Part shown: positions 9,643-17,973 of the stretch, piece after piece
Position numbering within the stretch: the stretch's first letter is position 1
Layout: the number at the start of each line of letters is the position of its first letter
Assembly: GCA_000153445.1 (NCBI GenBank)
Contig: CH672397.1
Span: forward strand, 578,844 to 642,843
DNA from: a gamma proteobacterium HTCC2207
GTDB lineage: Bacteria; Pseudomonadota; Gammaproteobacteria; Pseudomonadales; Porticoccaceae
Reading direction: 5' to 3'
Length of the DNA: 64,000 bases
The notes under the pieces: model-generated
Seen by the model: the letters and a program-made list of their open reading frames with translations, nothing else
What the model was told of the DNA's origin: nothing
Databases searched by the model: none
Made by a program: the position numbers and the translations under genes

Positions 9643-9690
9643 GGTAAAACTCACTTGCCAGGCGCTAAAAAACCTTTATCAAAAACAATA

Positions 9691-9724
9691 AAAAAAGGGG
9701 CTGCATCACTGCAGCCCCTTTTTT
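9691..9724. terminator. Strong intrinsic terminator
   Basis: Stem GGGGCTGCA (9697-9705), loop TCAC, stem TGCAGCCCC (9710-9718), followed by six T and preceded by six A. It serves the DUF2970 gene on the plus strand and transcription past the acyl-CoA dehydrogenase/receptor stub on the minus strand. Confidence 0.93.
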
Positions 9725-9753
9725 GACCTTCTTTTTAATCAAGCCAGGACCGT

Positions 9754-9921
9754 TTAGAAACTGTACTTAGCCTGCAGAGCAATGTTCAACGGACGGTTGA
9801 CGAAGGCGTAGTAAGAGTTACCCCCACCATTAGTCAAGGTTCCACCCAGTGGCGTATTGCCACCAAAGTTAATCACAGTCTCATCGGTAAGGTTGCGACC
9901 TAACAGAGCCACTTCCCAAGC
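9754..9921 (-). pseudogene. TonB-dependent receptor C-terminal remnant
   Basis: Read on the minus strand, about 55 codons encode the extreme C-terminus of a TonB-dependent receptor. They start with AWEVALLGRNLTDE, continue through Gly/Asn-rich loop residues, and end in the barrel-closing strand NIALQAKYSF followed by TAA. The intact receptor at 24834 ends in a similar KAKYSF. Upstream homology stops at a block of 16-base tandem repeats that appears to derive from the same sequence. There is no start, signal peptide, plug or remaining barrel, so it is a leftover of a deleted gene. Confidence 0.85.
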
Positions 9922-9984
9922 GCACTATTTCCCGATCGCACTATTTCCCGAGCGCACTATTTCCCGAGCGCACTACTTCCCAAA
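9917..9984. repeat. 16-nt tandem repeat, 4 copies
   Basis: Four consecutive units of CGCACTATTTCCCGAG with minor changes, the last ending CACTACTTCCCAAA. The sequence at 9906-9920, inside the receptor remnant, is a fifth, diverged copy (GCCACTTCCCAAG). The array therefore seems to have expanded from the remnant and fills the gap up to the acyl-CoA dehydrogenase stop codon. Confidence 0.88.
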
Positions 9985-9986
9985 CG

Positions 9987-11771
9987 CTATGCCTGCATAA
10001 AATCAGCGGGCTCAAGAGCCTCAAAACTATCAGCCCCAAATACCAACGCAGCCAAGTAACCACTGTTGCGCGGCAGTATTTGCGTTGAGAAGAAATCTGC
10101 CGTAGCAATTTTCTGGTTATAAAAGCGATCGGTCTCGCCAGCGGCCAATCGGTCCTGAGCAGCAGCGGCCAATTTCACCAACAGCCAATAGGCGACAGTA
10201 TTCCCGTACATCATCATAAAGTTGTAAGCGATTCCCTGAGAGTCACTGCTGTTTTCCAAAACATAGTTGAGGGCTTCTTGGCACTGCTCAATCCCATGAC
10301 GCAGACGATTACGCAAATCCACCACGCTACCATGAGCTGACGCGAGCTGGTCAACAGTGGCCTGCATATCCGCCAACAGCAACTGCACCGCTTGGCCACC
10401 ATCACGCAAACATTTACGACCGATAAAATCTAATGCCTGAATACCATTAGTGCCCTCATAGATCGGCAAAATGCGTGCATCGCGCATATGCTGCGCCGCG
10501 CCAGTCTCTTCAATAAAGCCCATACCGCCGTGGACCTGAACACCCAGAGAAGTGCTCTCCATAGAGACTTCGGTACACCAGCCTTTAACCAGCGGTGTCA
10601 ATAGCTCGACCAACTGTGCATTCTGGGAACGAACCTGCTCGTCCGGATGATGAGAACTGCGGTCCTCTGCTGCGATGGCATAGTAAGACATGGCACGACC
10701 GCCCTCAGTCAATGCACGCATCTGCATGAGCATGCGCTTAACATCCGAGTGATGAATAATCGCGGCTCGGCCTTCGACACCAGCAGCGCGACCCTGCACA
10801 CGGTCAGCTGCATAGGCTACAGCTTGCTGATAGGCGCGCTCGCCCAGAGAAACACCCTGATGACCAACCGATAGACGGGCATTGTTCATCATTGTGAACA
10901 TGCACTGCAGGCCTTTATTTTCTTCCCCCACCAAGTAGCCGACCGCACCGCCGTTATCGCCAAAGGCAAGAGTACAGGTAGGGCTCGAATGGATACCTAA
11001 TTTGTGTTCAACACCCACGGGTTTAACGTCGTTGCGCTCGCCCAAACTACCGTCGGAATTAACCAAGAACTTGGGCACCAAAAATAGCGAGATACCCTGA
11101 TTGCCTTCGGGGGCATCGGGACGACGGGCCAGTACTAGGTGGATAATATTGTCGGCGCAACTGTGATCGCCCCAAGTGATGTAGATTTTTTGGCCACTGA
11201 TTAAATAGTGGTCGCCATTTAATATGGCCTTGGTTTTCACAGCCGATAAATCACTGCCGGCCTGAGGCTCGGTGAGATTCATAGTGCCGGACCAAGCTCC
11301 GGAAATCAGATTACCCAGATAAGTCTCTTTCTGCTCATCACTGCCGTACTGATTAAGGGCATGCACTACTCCGCGGGTTAGCATAGGCAGCAGGCTAAAA
11401 CCGCAGTTAGCGGTCTGCAGCATTTCCTGCACGGCCAAATCCACAACACTGGGGAATCCGGCACCGCCGTAAGTGCTATCGCCATTTAGGCAGCACCACC
11501 CCGCTTCAACCATCTGTCGATAAATGGGGTTCAACCCAGGTGAGGTCACTACCTCACCGTCTTTCAAAAACGCTGGATGTTTGTCAGTCTCATGATTGGT
11601 CGGAGCCACTATATCTTCAAAAAATCTGGCCGCCTCTGGCAGAACCACATCGACCATATCGCGACTCGCGTCTTCGAATCCCGGCATGCTGCAAATTTCA
11701 GAATAGTTAATAATCTCATCAAAGATAAATGCCAATTCCTTCTGCGGTACCTTGTATACGCTCACGTCCAC
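9987..11771 (-). CDS. Acyl-CoA dehydrogenase, DmdC-type long family
   Basis: 594 residues, longer than classical acyl-CoA dehydrogenases (~380) because of a C-terminal extension typical of the DmdC/AidB-like branch. Visible family elements are the FAD/substrate region GTMNLTEPQAGSDLSAVKTKA, KIYITWGDH, the central GIHSSPTCTLAFGD, and the C-terminal YEGTNGIQALDFIGRK. DmdC oxidises 3-methylmercaptopropionyl-CoA in DMSP demethylation, but many relatives act on other acyl-CoAs and no dmdA, dmdB or dmdD is in this window, so substrate stays open. ATG at 11771 gives MDVSVYKVPQKE. The gene stands alone, between the receptor remnant and another decayed stretch. Confidence 0.88.
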   Translation of the reverse strand: MDVSVYKVPQKELAFIFDEIINYSEICSMPGFEDASRDMVDVVLPEAARFFEDIVAPTNHETDKHPAFLKDGEVVTSPGLNPIYRQMVEAGWCCLNGDSTYGGAGFPSVVDLAVQEMLQTANCGFSLLPMLTRGVVHALNQYGSDEQKETYLGNLISGAWSGTMNLTEPQAGSDLSAVKTKAILNGDHYLISGQKIYITWGDHSCADNIIHLVLARRPDAPEGNQGISLFLVPKFLVNSDGSLGERNDVKPVGVEHKLGIHSSPTCTLAFGDNGGAVGYLVGEENKGLQCMFTMMNNARLSVGHQGVSLGERAYQQAVAYAADRVQGRAAGVEGRAAIIHHSDVKRMLMQMRALTEGGRAMSYYAIAAEDRSSHHPDEQVRSQNAQLVELLTPLVKGWCTEVSMESTSLGVQVHGGMGFIEETGAAQHMRDARILPIYEGTNGIQALDFIGRKCLRDGGQAVQLLLADMQATVDQLASAHGSVVDLRNRLRHGIEQCQEALNYVLENSSDSQGIAYNFMMMYGNTVAYWLLVKLAAAAQDRLAAGETDRFYNQKIATADFFSTQILPRNSGYLAALVFGADSFEALEPADFMQA

Positions 11772-11945
11772 TCTCCCAAGAATGTCAAAAAATAAGTTAA
11801 TACTTGTCAGTACTTTAGGAGCTAGCCGTCATAACTGTAAACCTTAATCAATGACCATATGGTCTATGATCAAGAGAACGGTTTAAACCTTTAAAGGAGT
11901 GCTATTGCCCGCTTAACGCAAGCAAAAATCAAGGGAAACGGTAGG

Positions 11946-12026
11946 TTGGGTATTATCGGCGGTACCGGACTATTCAAGCCTGAGGGATTACTCATCCATA
12001 CAGATCGAACTCTGATCAAGGCCTAG
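11946..12026 (+). pseudogene. Possible 5' stub of an MTA/purine nucleoside phosphorylase
   Basis: A 26-codon frame beginning at TTG reads LGIIGGTGLFKPEGLL and then quickly reaches TAG. IGIIGGTGL followed by a P-E-G turn is the characteristic N-terminus of the MTAP / S-methyl-thioinosine phosphorylase family. The rest of the ~250-residue enzyme is missing. The next 3' sequence belongs to the convergent radical SAM remnant. The match is short, so the assignment is tentative. Nothing else was recognised in the 250 bases between the flanking genes. Confidence 0.45.
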
Positions 12027-12790
12027 GCACATTCTGAGGCACAGTCTGCGGTGATTTCCGGCAACAGCAACAGAGCCCTTTGATCAAAGGCATCTAGTTG
12101 AATATTGTGACGCCTAAATAGTTCGGCATAACCCTGCCGCAAAATCTGCTCTTCTTCCCCCTTAAGCCTGCGACCGGCTACCGCAATAGTAAAGCCCTGT
12201 CCTGATAACCAGCAAAGCCCGTCAAGCACTGGTTGCCAGGCGTTCGGCCCACGCCTCTGCTGATAAAGCTGTTGTTCAAAATGACCCATTGAGACACGCA
12301 ATGTCAGCTGCTGACCATAGAGTTTGTGCAGCGCCAATAAACCATTCTTGCGCTCAAGCATGGAATGCATAGCATTGGTTAGCACCAACAGCCGAAAACC
12401 CCGGCGCAGAATCGTCCCCATAATGGCAATAATATCTGGATTACAAAACGCTTCGCCGCAGGTCAAGCCGATCTCTTCAGTGCCCAGCTCATGGCGCTGA
12501 ATCTGGTTGGGAAACTGCTGTACCTGAGTGAGACGAATAAATGCGAGGCTATCATTAGTCGGTGAGAAGTCGATATAGTGATTTTTACAGGCGAGGCCGC
12601 ACTGGGTGCCAGTATTAAACCAGAGAGTTTTAAACCAGAGAGTTTTAAACCGGCGAGTGCTTGACCCGAGAGCGTTTAACCAGAGAGCGTGTAACCCGAG
12701 AGCGTTAAACTGCTCCAGGTTAACACCGGCCTTGGGACAGCCAGTGGCAGCAACCATAGAATTAGAGAATATTGCATGTTGAGTATCCAT
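12023..12790 (-). pseudogene. Degenerate radical SAM protein
   Basis: 255 residues clearly related to radical SAM enzymes whose N-terminus reads TLWFNTG then CxxxCxxCYIxSSPTND. In this copy the cluster motif is CGLACKNHYIDFSPTND: the third ligand Cys has become His. The usual TGGEPF loop reads TCGEAF. The protein ends soon after ALLLLPEI, without the Cys-bearing C-terminal part I would expect. The N-terminus has been expanded by a 15-base tandem repeat (5-residue units such as TLWFK, TLWFN, ALWLN). Loss of a cluster ligand, truncation and repeat insertion together suggest decay. The frame is still open, so a non-enzymatic role cannot be excluded. Confidence 0.7.
12614..12703. repeat. 15-nt in-frame tandem repeat, 6 copies
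   Basis: Six 15-base units (12614-12628 onward), consensus TTTAAACCAGAGAGT drifting to GTTTAACCCGAGAGC, inside the N-terminal coding region of the radical SAM remnant. Each unit encodes five residues of the TLWFN type, the motif normally present once just before the cluster Cys motif. Confidence 0.9.
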
Positions 12791-12906
12791 ACTCAGATTC
12801 CGATCTATTTATCGCTTTAAAAGTAGCCTAAGCCAGCCCAAATGGCCCAACAGATCGGCAATATCAAAGCCATTTAAATAGCAGAAACAGAATCTCTCCT
12901 GCTGAC

Positions 12907-13365
12907 CTAATCCGCCCTGGTAACAGAATCCGCCCTGGTAACAGAGTACGCCCAATAGAACGCGACGAACTGCAGCACCAAGCGCACATAGAGCGCGACA
13001 ACGGGAATATCCGGAAACAGCTCGGGGTTAAACGCCATATACAGATTCGCAGGATAGACAGCGATCAGCAGGGCAACCAGACCAATACCAGCCAATGAGC
13101 GGAAACGAGGAATTAAAACGCCAACGCCCCCCATAATTTCGAATACACCGCTAATGTAAACCAAGGCCAAATGCCCGGGTATCCAAGGCGGCATAATGCT
13201 GACATAAAACGCGGGTGCAAATAGATGGTGGAACCCAGCGTAGGTAAAAAAGGCGCTCAACAGGAATAGGAAAAAGCACTTTACCCGGCTTTTCGGCAAC
13301 CGCATGGCGCCGATGGCACGGCGCAACAAACTGGGTGATTGCGTAGCATGATGAGTCATTTTCAA
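12907..13365 (-). CDS. DoxX-family membrane protein
   Basis: 152 residues with four predicted transmembrane helices. The helix 1-2 region (FFTYAGFHHLFAPAFYVSIMPPWIP) and GVFEIMGGVGVLIPRFRSLAG match the DoxX/DoxD-like pattern. Family members are small inner-membrane proteins linked in some bacteria to redox or thiol stress; no specific role is evident here. The C-terminus ends in a perfect six-residue duplication, SVTRAD-SVTRAD, produced by an 18-base tandem repeat. This extends the protein beyond the normal end. It lies 26 bases downstream of the carboxylesterase start-distal end on the same strand and may be co-transcribed with it. Confidence 0.85.
   Translation of the reverse strand: MKMTHHATQSPSLLRRAIGAMRLPKSRVKCFFLFLLSAFFTYAGFHHLFAPAFYVSIMPPWIPGHLALVYISGVFEIMGGVGVLIPRFRSLAGIGLVALLIAVYPANLYMAFNPELFPDIPVVALYVRLVLQFVAFYWAYSVTRADSVTRAD
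12911..12946. repeat. 18-nt tandem duplication at the 3' end of the DoxX gene
   Basis: Two adjacent copies of TCCGCCCTGGTAACAGAA (12911-12928, 12929-12946) differing at one base. It duplicates the last six codons in frame. Confidence 0.92.
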
Positions 13366-13390
13366 ATCTCTCTACTGATCAGTGCTAAAG

Positions 13391-15232
13391 CTAGAGCACG
13401 GAAGCCGTACCAAATTCTTCAATCAACTCTACCGCGATACGCTCTTGCTCAGCTCGGGCATTGAGCTTCTCACACTGACCATTGTTCCAAGACTGGTAAC
13501 GAGCCACATCGGCGTTGCCAATATTGATCAGCGTCTCCCAAACCAACAGGCATTTTTCAATATGACTGGCATTGCTGTCGGCAGCGATACCCGCCAATAA
13601 TGTATCCAGTGTTTCAGTCTCAAACTGCAGGCCCAAGTGCTCGTCTCGGTCGAGACGCACATAGGGCTTAGTTTTGCTGTTGTAGCGTTGCCATTCGAAA
13701 TCAAGTGACTTATCCGGAACGCCTGAGTGAGCAAAGTCACCCCAGATATTCATAAAGGTACGCTCCATTTGATCGCGAGAATCGCCCTCTGGATAAATAT
13801 AAGCGGTCACCGGACCATACTTAAAGTCACCGGTAATAAAGGAAATATCGGTGCCGTGAGCGGCACCAAAAATAGAGGGAAAGTCGATAAAAAACGACTT
13901 TTCCTGATCGTCCCAATCAAAACGATAGTTATAAAGGGCCTTGTAGCCCGCTTGTTCCATCGCACTTAGAGGCTCATCCACACCCCTCGCCTTCCAAGCC
14001 TGTGAGCGCGTTCGCACCCAAAAGTTATACAGCTGTGGATCTTTAATGCTTACTTTGGGCGGCAAAAGCTTGGTAAAGGGGTAGCTGGTTTCCATAAAGT
14101 AACGGTGCAAGGCAAACCAGAGCGTGACTTCATCTTTGTTTGCGCCGGAGATCACCGGTACATTTTTGCCATACTGCGGGTCAGCCAAGGCTTCTGCCAT
14201 CCCCACCGCTGGAATCACAATACCGTCTGCGGTGGTCAATGGAGAGTAGTCAACGGTATCCGGCTTATCGTTATAGAGAGCAATAAACTCTCGAGCATCG
14301 CTGCTTTTTAAACGTTCGCGCAGGGCTTCGTCAGTAATGTCAGACTCATCAGTACCCTGCTGAGCCAGAAGCTTTTGAGTAATTTGCCAGGCACCACGAG
14401 TAACAAATGTATCGGTCCCATCAAGGTTGTAGGCACTGGCTAAACTGCTAGTACCGGTATAACCGGACTGCGCAATAGCACGATGAAACAAGCCTTTGGC
14501 CAGAGGTGACGCTAAAAGCGCATAGACATTGTGCGCACCGGCGGATTCGCCAAACACAGTCACATTAGCCGCATCACCGCCAAAGCCCGCTATATTGTCA
14601 CGCACCCATTTAAGCGAGTGAATAATATCCAAATGGCCGAAGTTAGAGGCCTGGTCTTCCCCGCTTTGCTGCCCCTGAATCGCCGGATGGGTAAACCATC
14701 CCAGGGCACCCAGGCGGTAGTTGATCGCTACAACCACCACACCTTTGGCCGCTGCCAACTTACTGTAATCGTAATAATCTTTTAAACCAGTGGTATTGCT
14801 GCCACCGTGGATCCACAGCATTACCGGGTAGTTTTTACCGATAAAATCTTTTGGTGCACGGATATCCAAGAACAGGCAATCCTCCGAACCAATAACGCCC
14901 TCGGCCCCTCCCTCAACACCCGCATAGCTACTCGTCTGTTGCACACAGGCAGTATCCTCACGCTCCGCAATCATTTGCTGAGGGGCAATTAGCGCTCGGG
15001 GAGCGCGCCAGCGCAGATCACCAACCGGCGCTTGGGCATAGGGGATATCAAACCAACTCACCACTGCAGCGCCGACCTGTTTATCAGCACTCGCGTCTAG
15101 CCGACCCTGGGTAATCCCAGAGGCAGTTTGGATTTTGTATTGCGGAAGGCTTTCAGAAATCGGCTGCTCTGGTGAGAATAGGCCGCAGGCCGCCAACAGG
15201 AGAAAACTGGTAATGGTTAAAATCAGTTTCAT
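13391..15232 (-). CDS. Type B carboxylesterase lipoprotein
   Basis: 613 residues. The N-terminus is a lipoprotein signal (hydrophobic core then LLLAACG, lipobox Cys about residue 16), so it should be membrane anchored on the periplasmic side or outer membrane. The alpha/beta-hydrolase core shows the oxyanion-hole motif WIHGGSN, the nucleophile elbow FGESAGAHN, and the catalytic His region AAHGTD. An early CVQQTSSY and SEDCLFLDIRAP are typical of carboxylesterase/cholinesterase (COesterase) enzymes. It hydrolyses carboxylic esters; substrate unknown. Its location beside the ABC exporter and DoxX gene gives no pathway clue. Confidence 0.9.
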   Translation of the reverse strand: MKLILTITSFLLLAACGLFSPEQPISESLPQYKIQTASGITQGRLDASADKQVGAAVVSWFDIPYAQAPVGDLRWRAPRALIAPQQMIAEREDTACVQQTSSYAGVEGGAEGVIGSEDCLFLDIRAPKDFIGKNYPVMLWIHGGSNTTGLKDYYDYSKLAAAKGVVVVAINYRLGALGWFTHPAIQGQQSGEDQASNFGHLDIIHSLKWVRDNIAGFGGDAANVTVFGESAGAHNVYALLASPLAKGLFHRAIAQSGYTGTSSLASAYNLDGTDTFVTRGAWQITQKLLAQQGTDESDITDEALRERLKSSDAREFIALYNDKPDTVDYSPLTTADGIVIPAVGMAEALADPQYGKNVPVISGANKDEVTLWFALHRYFMETSYPFTKLLPPKVSIKDPQLYNFWVRTRSQAWKARGVDEPLSAMEQAGYKALYNYRFDWDDQEKSFFIDFPSIFGAAHGTDISFITGDFKYGPVTAYIYPEGDSRDQMERTFMNIWGDFAHSGVPDKSLDFEWQRYNSKTKPYVRLDRDEHLGLQFETETLDTLLAGIAADSNASHIEKCLLVWETLINIGNADVARYQSWNNGQCEKLNARAEQERIAVELIEEFGTASVL

Positions 15233-15337
15233 AGCGAGAGTCTTTTTTATTATTATTTTTTATGCACCCTGCCCCGTTAATTGGCGGTGCACCTTTTGGG
15301 TACCTTCCCTTGTCTACGTTTTAGCACACCGACACGA

Positions 15338-17176
15338 TCACTCGCCAGCGTCTTGAGAAAACTGTAATTTCGCCAATCGCTCATAGAGAGAGTTTGAGGC
15401 GATCAGCTCATTATGACTGCCCTGAGCGACTTTTTTACCCTGGTCCATCACCACAATGGTATCCGCATGGAGAATCGTCGCCAGGCGATGGGCAATAATA
15501 ACCGTAGTGCGGCCCTTCATTAACTTATCCAGCGCCAACTGCACCTTGTACTCACTCTCGGCATCCAAAGCACTGGTGGCCTCATCCAACAGCAAAATAC
15601 GAGGATCCTTTAACAGTGCACGGGCTATCGCAATACGCTGGCGTTGGCCACCAGAAAGGCGTACGCCTTGCTCACCCAAATCACTGTGGTAGCCATCGGG
15701 CAACTGACCAATAAATTCGTCTGCATGAGCCGCCTTGGCTGCGGCGATCACCTGCTCATCGGTGGCATCACTATTACCGTATCGGATGTTGTACATCACA
15801 TCACCGGTAAATAATGTTGGCTGTTGCTGCACTACAGCAATCTGCTCGCGCAACTGGGTCGGTGTCATCTGGCGGATATTGATATCACCGAGACAAAGCT
15901 CGCCCTGCTGGGGATCATAAAAGCGTTGAATCAAATCAAATAGCGTCGACTTACCGGCTCCGGAGGGTCCCACTAAAGCGACAATAGCGCCTTCTTTTAT
16001 CGTTAGAGAAAAGTTATCCAGCGCCGGTTGCTCTGGTCGCGAGGGATAACAAAAACGCACATTGTTCAGATTAAGCTGTGCCGGCAACTTCTCAACACCA
16101 GACAATGGCTGATCGGGAGCCAGAATTTGATTATCTGCGTGCAGTAAATCCATCAGTCGATCTGTAGCACCCGCCGCGCGCTGCAACTCACCGTACACTT
16201 CAGATAGCGAAGCCACCCCAGTGGCCATCAGAATTGCATAGAAGATAAACGCGCCAAGATCACCGCCGCTCATTTTGCCATTAATCACATCAGTGCCACC
16301 GACCCAGAGCATCCCACTGAGCGCACCAAACACCAATACAATCACCACCGCCATCAACACCGCGCGCTGGCGCACTCTGTTGCGAGCAATCAAAAAGGCG
16401 CGTTCAACTTCAATACCAAACGCCGCTTTTTCCTGCTCTTCATGGGTAAAGCTCTGGACCGTCTTGATATGCTGAATAATTTCCCCCGCGTAACTGCCGA
16501 CGTCTGCGATAGAGTCCTGACTGTCCCGAGAGAGCTTGCGCACCTTGCGCCCAAAAACCAAGATTGGCATTAATACCAGTGGCACCGCGACAAGAATCAT
16601 TAGTGACAATTTGAAATTGGTAATCAGCAGCATGATCAAAGCGCCACTAAAGGTAATCGCGCTGCGCAGAGCAATGGATGCCGAGGAACCGATAATCGAC
16701 TGCAATAAGGTGGTATCAGATGTCAGCCGCGACATAATATCGCCGCTGCGATTGGTCTCAAAAAATGCAGGATGCAATCCGACAATGTGATCGAACACGG
16801 ACTTGCGCAAATCGGCGGTGACACGCTCTCCCAGCCATGAGATCAGGTAAAAGCGCACATAGGTTCCCAGTGCCATTAATACAGAAATAGCGACGACAAA
16901 CATAATCGCCTGATTAAGGTGACTCAGGGATTGTTGAGCAAAACCTTGGTCAATAAGCATGCGCACGCCCTGACCCACCGACAGGGTTATCCCAGCGGTA
17001 AACACCAGCGCCGCAAGAAATACCCAAACCTGTAATTTATAAGGCTTAAAAAATTGCGCCAGAGAGAGTAGCGTCGACATCTTTTTAGAGTTTTCTGCGG
17101 CAGGCTCGGCTGCAGCAGTAAGCCGCGCTTCGATGGATTTATCAGCGAGTTTGTCGCTGGTATCACTAATTATCAC
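15338..17176 (-). CDS. ABC exporter, fused permease and ATPase (MsbA/multidrug type)
   Basis: 612 residues: six transmembrane helices (about 50-330) fused to one nucleotide-binding domain. The ATPase has Walker A GPSGAGKST near residue 402, signature LSGGQRQR near 505, Walker B RILLLDEATSALD near 525, and an H-loop in IIAHRLAT. Half-transporters like this work as homodimers and export lipids, drugs or peptides. The N-terminal ~40 residues are polar and poorly conserved, so the exact start is uncertain; ATG at 17176 is the longest option. It is on the same strand as, and 106 bases upstream of, the carboxylesterase gene. Confidence 0.9.
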   Translation of the reverse strand: MIISDTSDKLADKSIEARLTAAAEPAAENSKKMSTLLSLAQFFKPYKLQVWVFLAALVFTAGITLSVGQGVRMLIDQGFAQQSLSHLNQAIMFVVAISVLMALGTYVRFYLISWLGERVTADLRKSVFDHIVGLHPAFFETNRSGDIMSRLTSDTTLLQSIIGSSASIALRSAITFSGALIMLLITNFKLSLMILVAVPLVLMPILVFGRKVRKLSRDSQDSIADVGSYAGEIIQHIKTVQSFTHEEQEKAAFGIEVERAFLIARNRVRQRAVLMAVVIVLVFGALSGMLWVGGTDVINGKMSGGDLGAFIFYAILMATGVASLSEVYGELQRAAGATDRLMDLLHADNQILAPDQPLSGVEKLPAQLNLNNVRFCYPSRPEQPALDNFSLTIKEGAIVALVGPSGAGKSTLFDLIQRFYDPQQGELCLGDINIRQMTPTQLREQIAVVQQQPTLFTGDVMYNIRYGNSDATDEQVIAAAKAAHADEFIGQLPDGYHSDLGEQGVRLSGGQRQRIAIARALLKDPRILLLDEATSALDAESEYKVQLALDKLMKGRTTVIIAHRLATILHADTIVVMDQGKKVAQGSHNELIASNSLYERLAKLQFSQDAGE

Positions 17177-17234
17177 AGGCTCATCCTGGTTGAGTTTATT
17201 GGGTCACGAATTTTAGAAAACCGCCCCGACTAGA

Positions 17235-17306
17235 CTGGCGTCTAGAGTGACGTCTAGAGTGGCGTCTAAAATGCCTTCTAAAATGCCTTCTAAATTGCCT
17301 TCTGAA
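17235..17306. repeat. 12-nt tandem repeat, 6 copies
   Basis: Six 12-base units from 17235, drifting from GTGGCGTCTAGA to ATGCCTTCTAAA, with a seventh weak copy to 17318. It sits in the 230-base gap between the ABC exporter and the DUF6482-like gene, where I see no other feature. Confidence 0.88.
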
Positions 17307-17406
17307 TCGGCGACTACATTGAGTGGCGGGATTATGCACTGCTCATCAAAATAGACAAGCAACAACGACTTTAAGAAGCCTATTACTCACGCCCTAACCC
17401 AGTCAT

Positions 17407-17712
17407 TCAGTAAAGCTGATTGTCCGCCAACGGTACCTCAAGAGCATTGGTACCACTCTTCTCCGGCCCGCCAATCATCTCATCATAAGCACTGGTCTGG
17501 CGCAGCACAGTTATCTCGGCCGTAACCTTTCTAAGCTGCTTTTGTAATTCTAGCAACTTAGTCGAACGCAATAATTTGCCGCGTTCGTCAGAGACATAGT
17601 GCTCAACGCCCTCGATAATCGCCGACACCTGATAGAGGCTTAAATCGATGGAGTGATAAATTAATTTCTCTACCACGAAATATTTATTCAATTTTGACAG
17701 CGCAATGGCCAC
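17407..17712 (-). CDS. DUF6482-like small protein
   Basis: 101 residues, no signal peptide or membrane segment. The central part (YQVSAIIEGVEHYVSDERGKLLRS, then an amphipathic helix LLELQKQLRKV) matches the shape of the DUF6482 family of small cytosolic proteins common in pseudomonads and relatives. Function is unknown. The C-terminal 25 residues (from GGPEKSG) are probably disordered. ATG at 17712 follows a reasonable purine stretch (AAGGATAAC). It appears to be a single-gene transcript. Confidence 0.65.
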   Translation of the reverse strand: MAIALSKLNKYFVVEKLIYHSIDLSLYQVSAIIEGVEHYVSDERGKLLRSTKLLELQKQLRKVTAEITVLRQTSAYDEMIGGPEKSGTNALEVPLADNQLY

Positions 17713-17896
17713 GACAGTTATCCTTCAGTGATTCTTTAATAGGTGTTTTTATTTACGCGCAGTGACCACATTTGGCCTAACAGACAGTCCCTTTTCCAAT
17801 AGTTCGATACTTTGTCCGACCCAGGGCCCGGTCCCGCAGCTGAGACCCAACGTTCCTTTCAACTCTCAGTAACGCGACTTAGAAAAGTATGATGCG

Positions 17897-17936
17897 AAAA
17901 AAAACCAGGCTCCTCTGTAGAGAGGACCTGGTTTTT
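17897..17936 (-). terminator. Intrinsic terminator of the DUF3604 gene
   Basis: Stem AACCAGG/CCTGGTT extended by TCCTCT/AGAGGA around a GTAG loop, with a run of A on the low side (U-tract for minus transcription) and T on the other. The rest of the 260-base gap to the DUF6482-like gene shows nothing recognisable. Confidence 0.9.
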
Positions 17937-17973
17937 TCCATACTAATCAAGCCTTCTTTTTAGCGGCTAAGGA

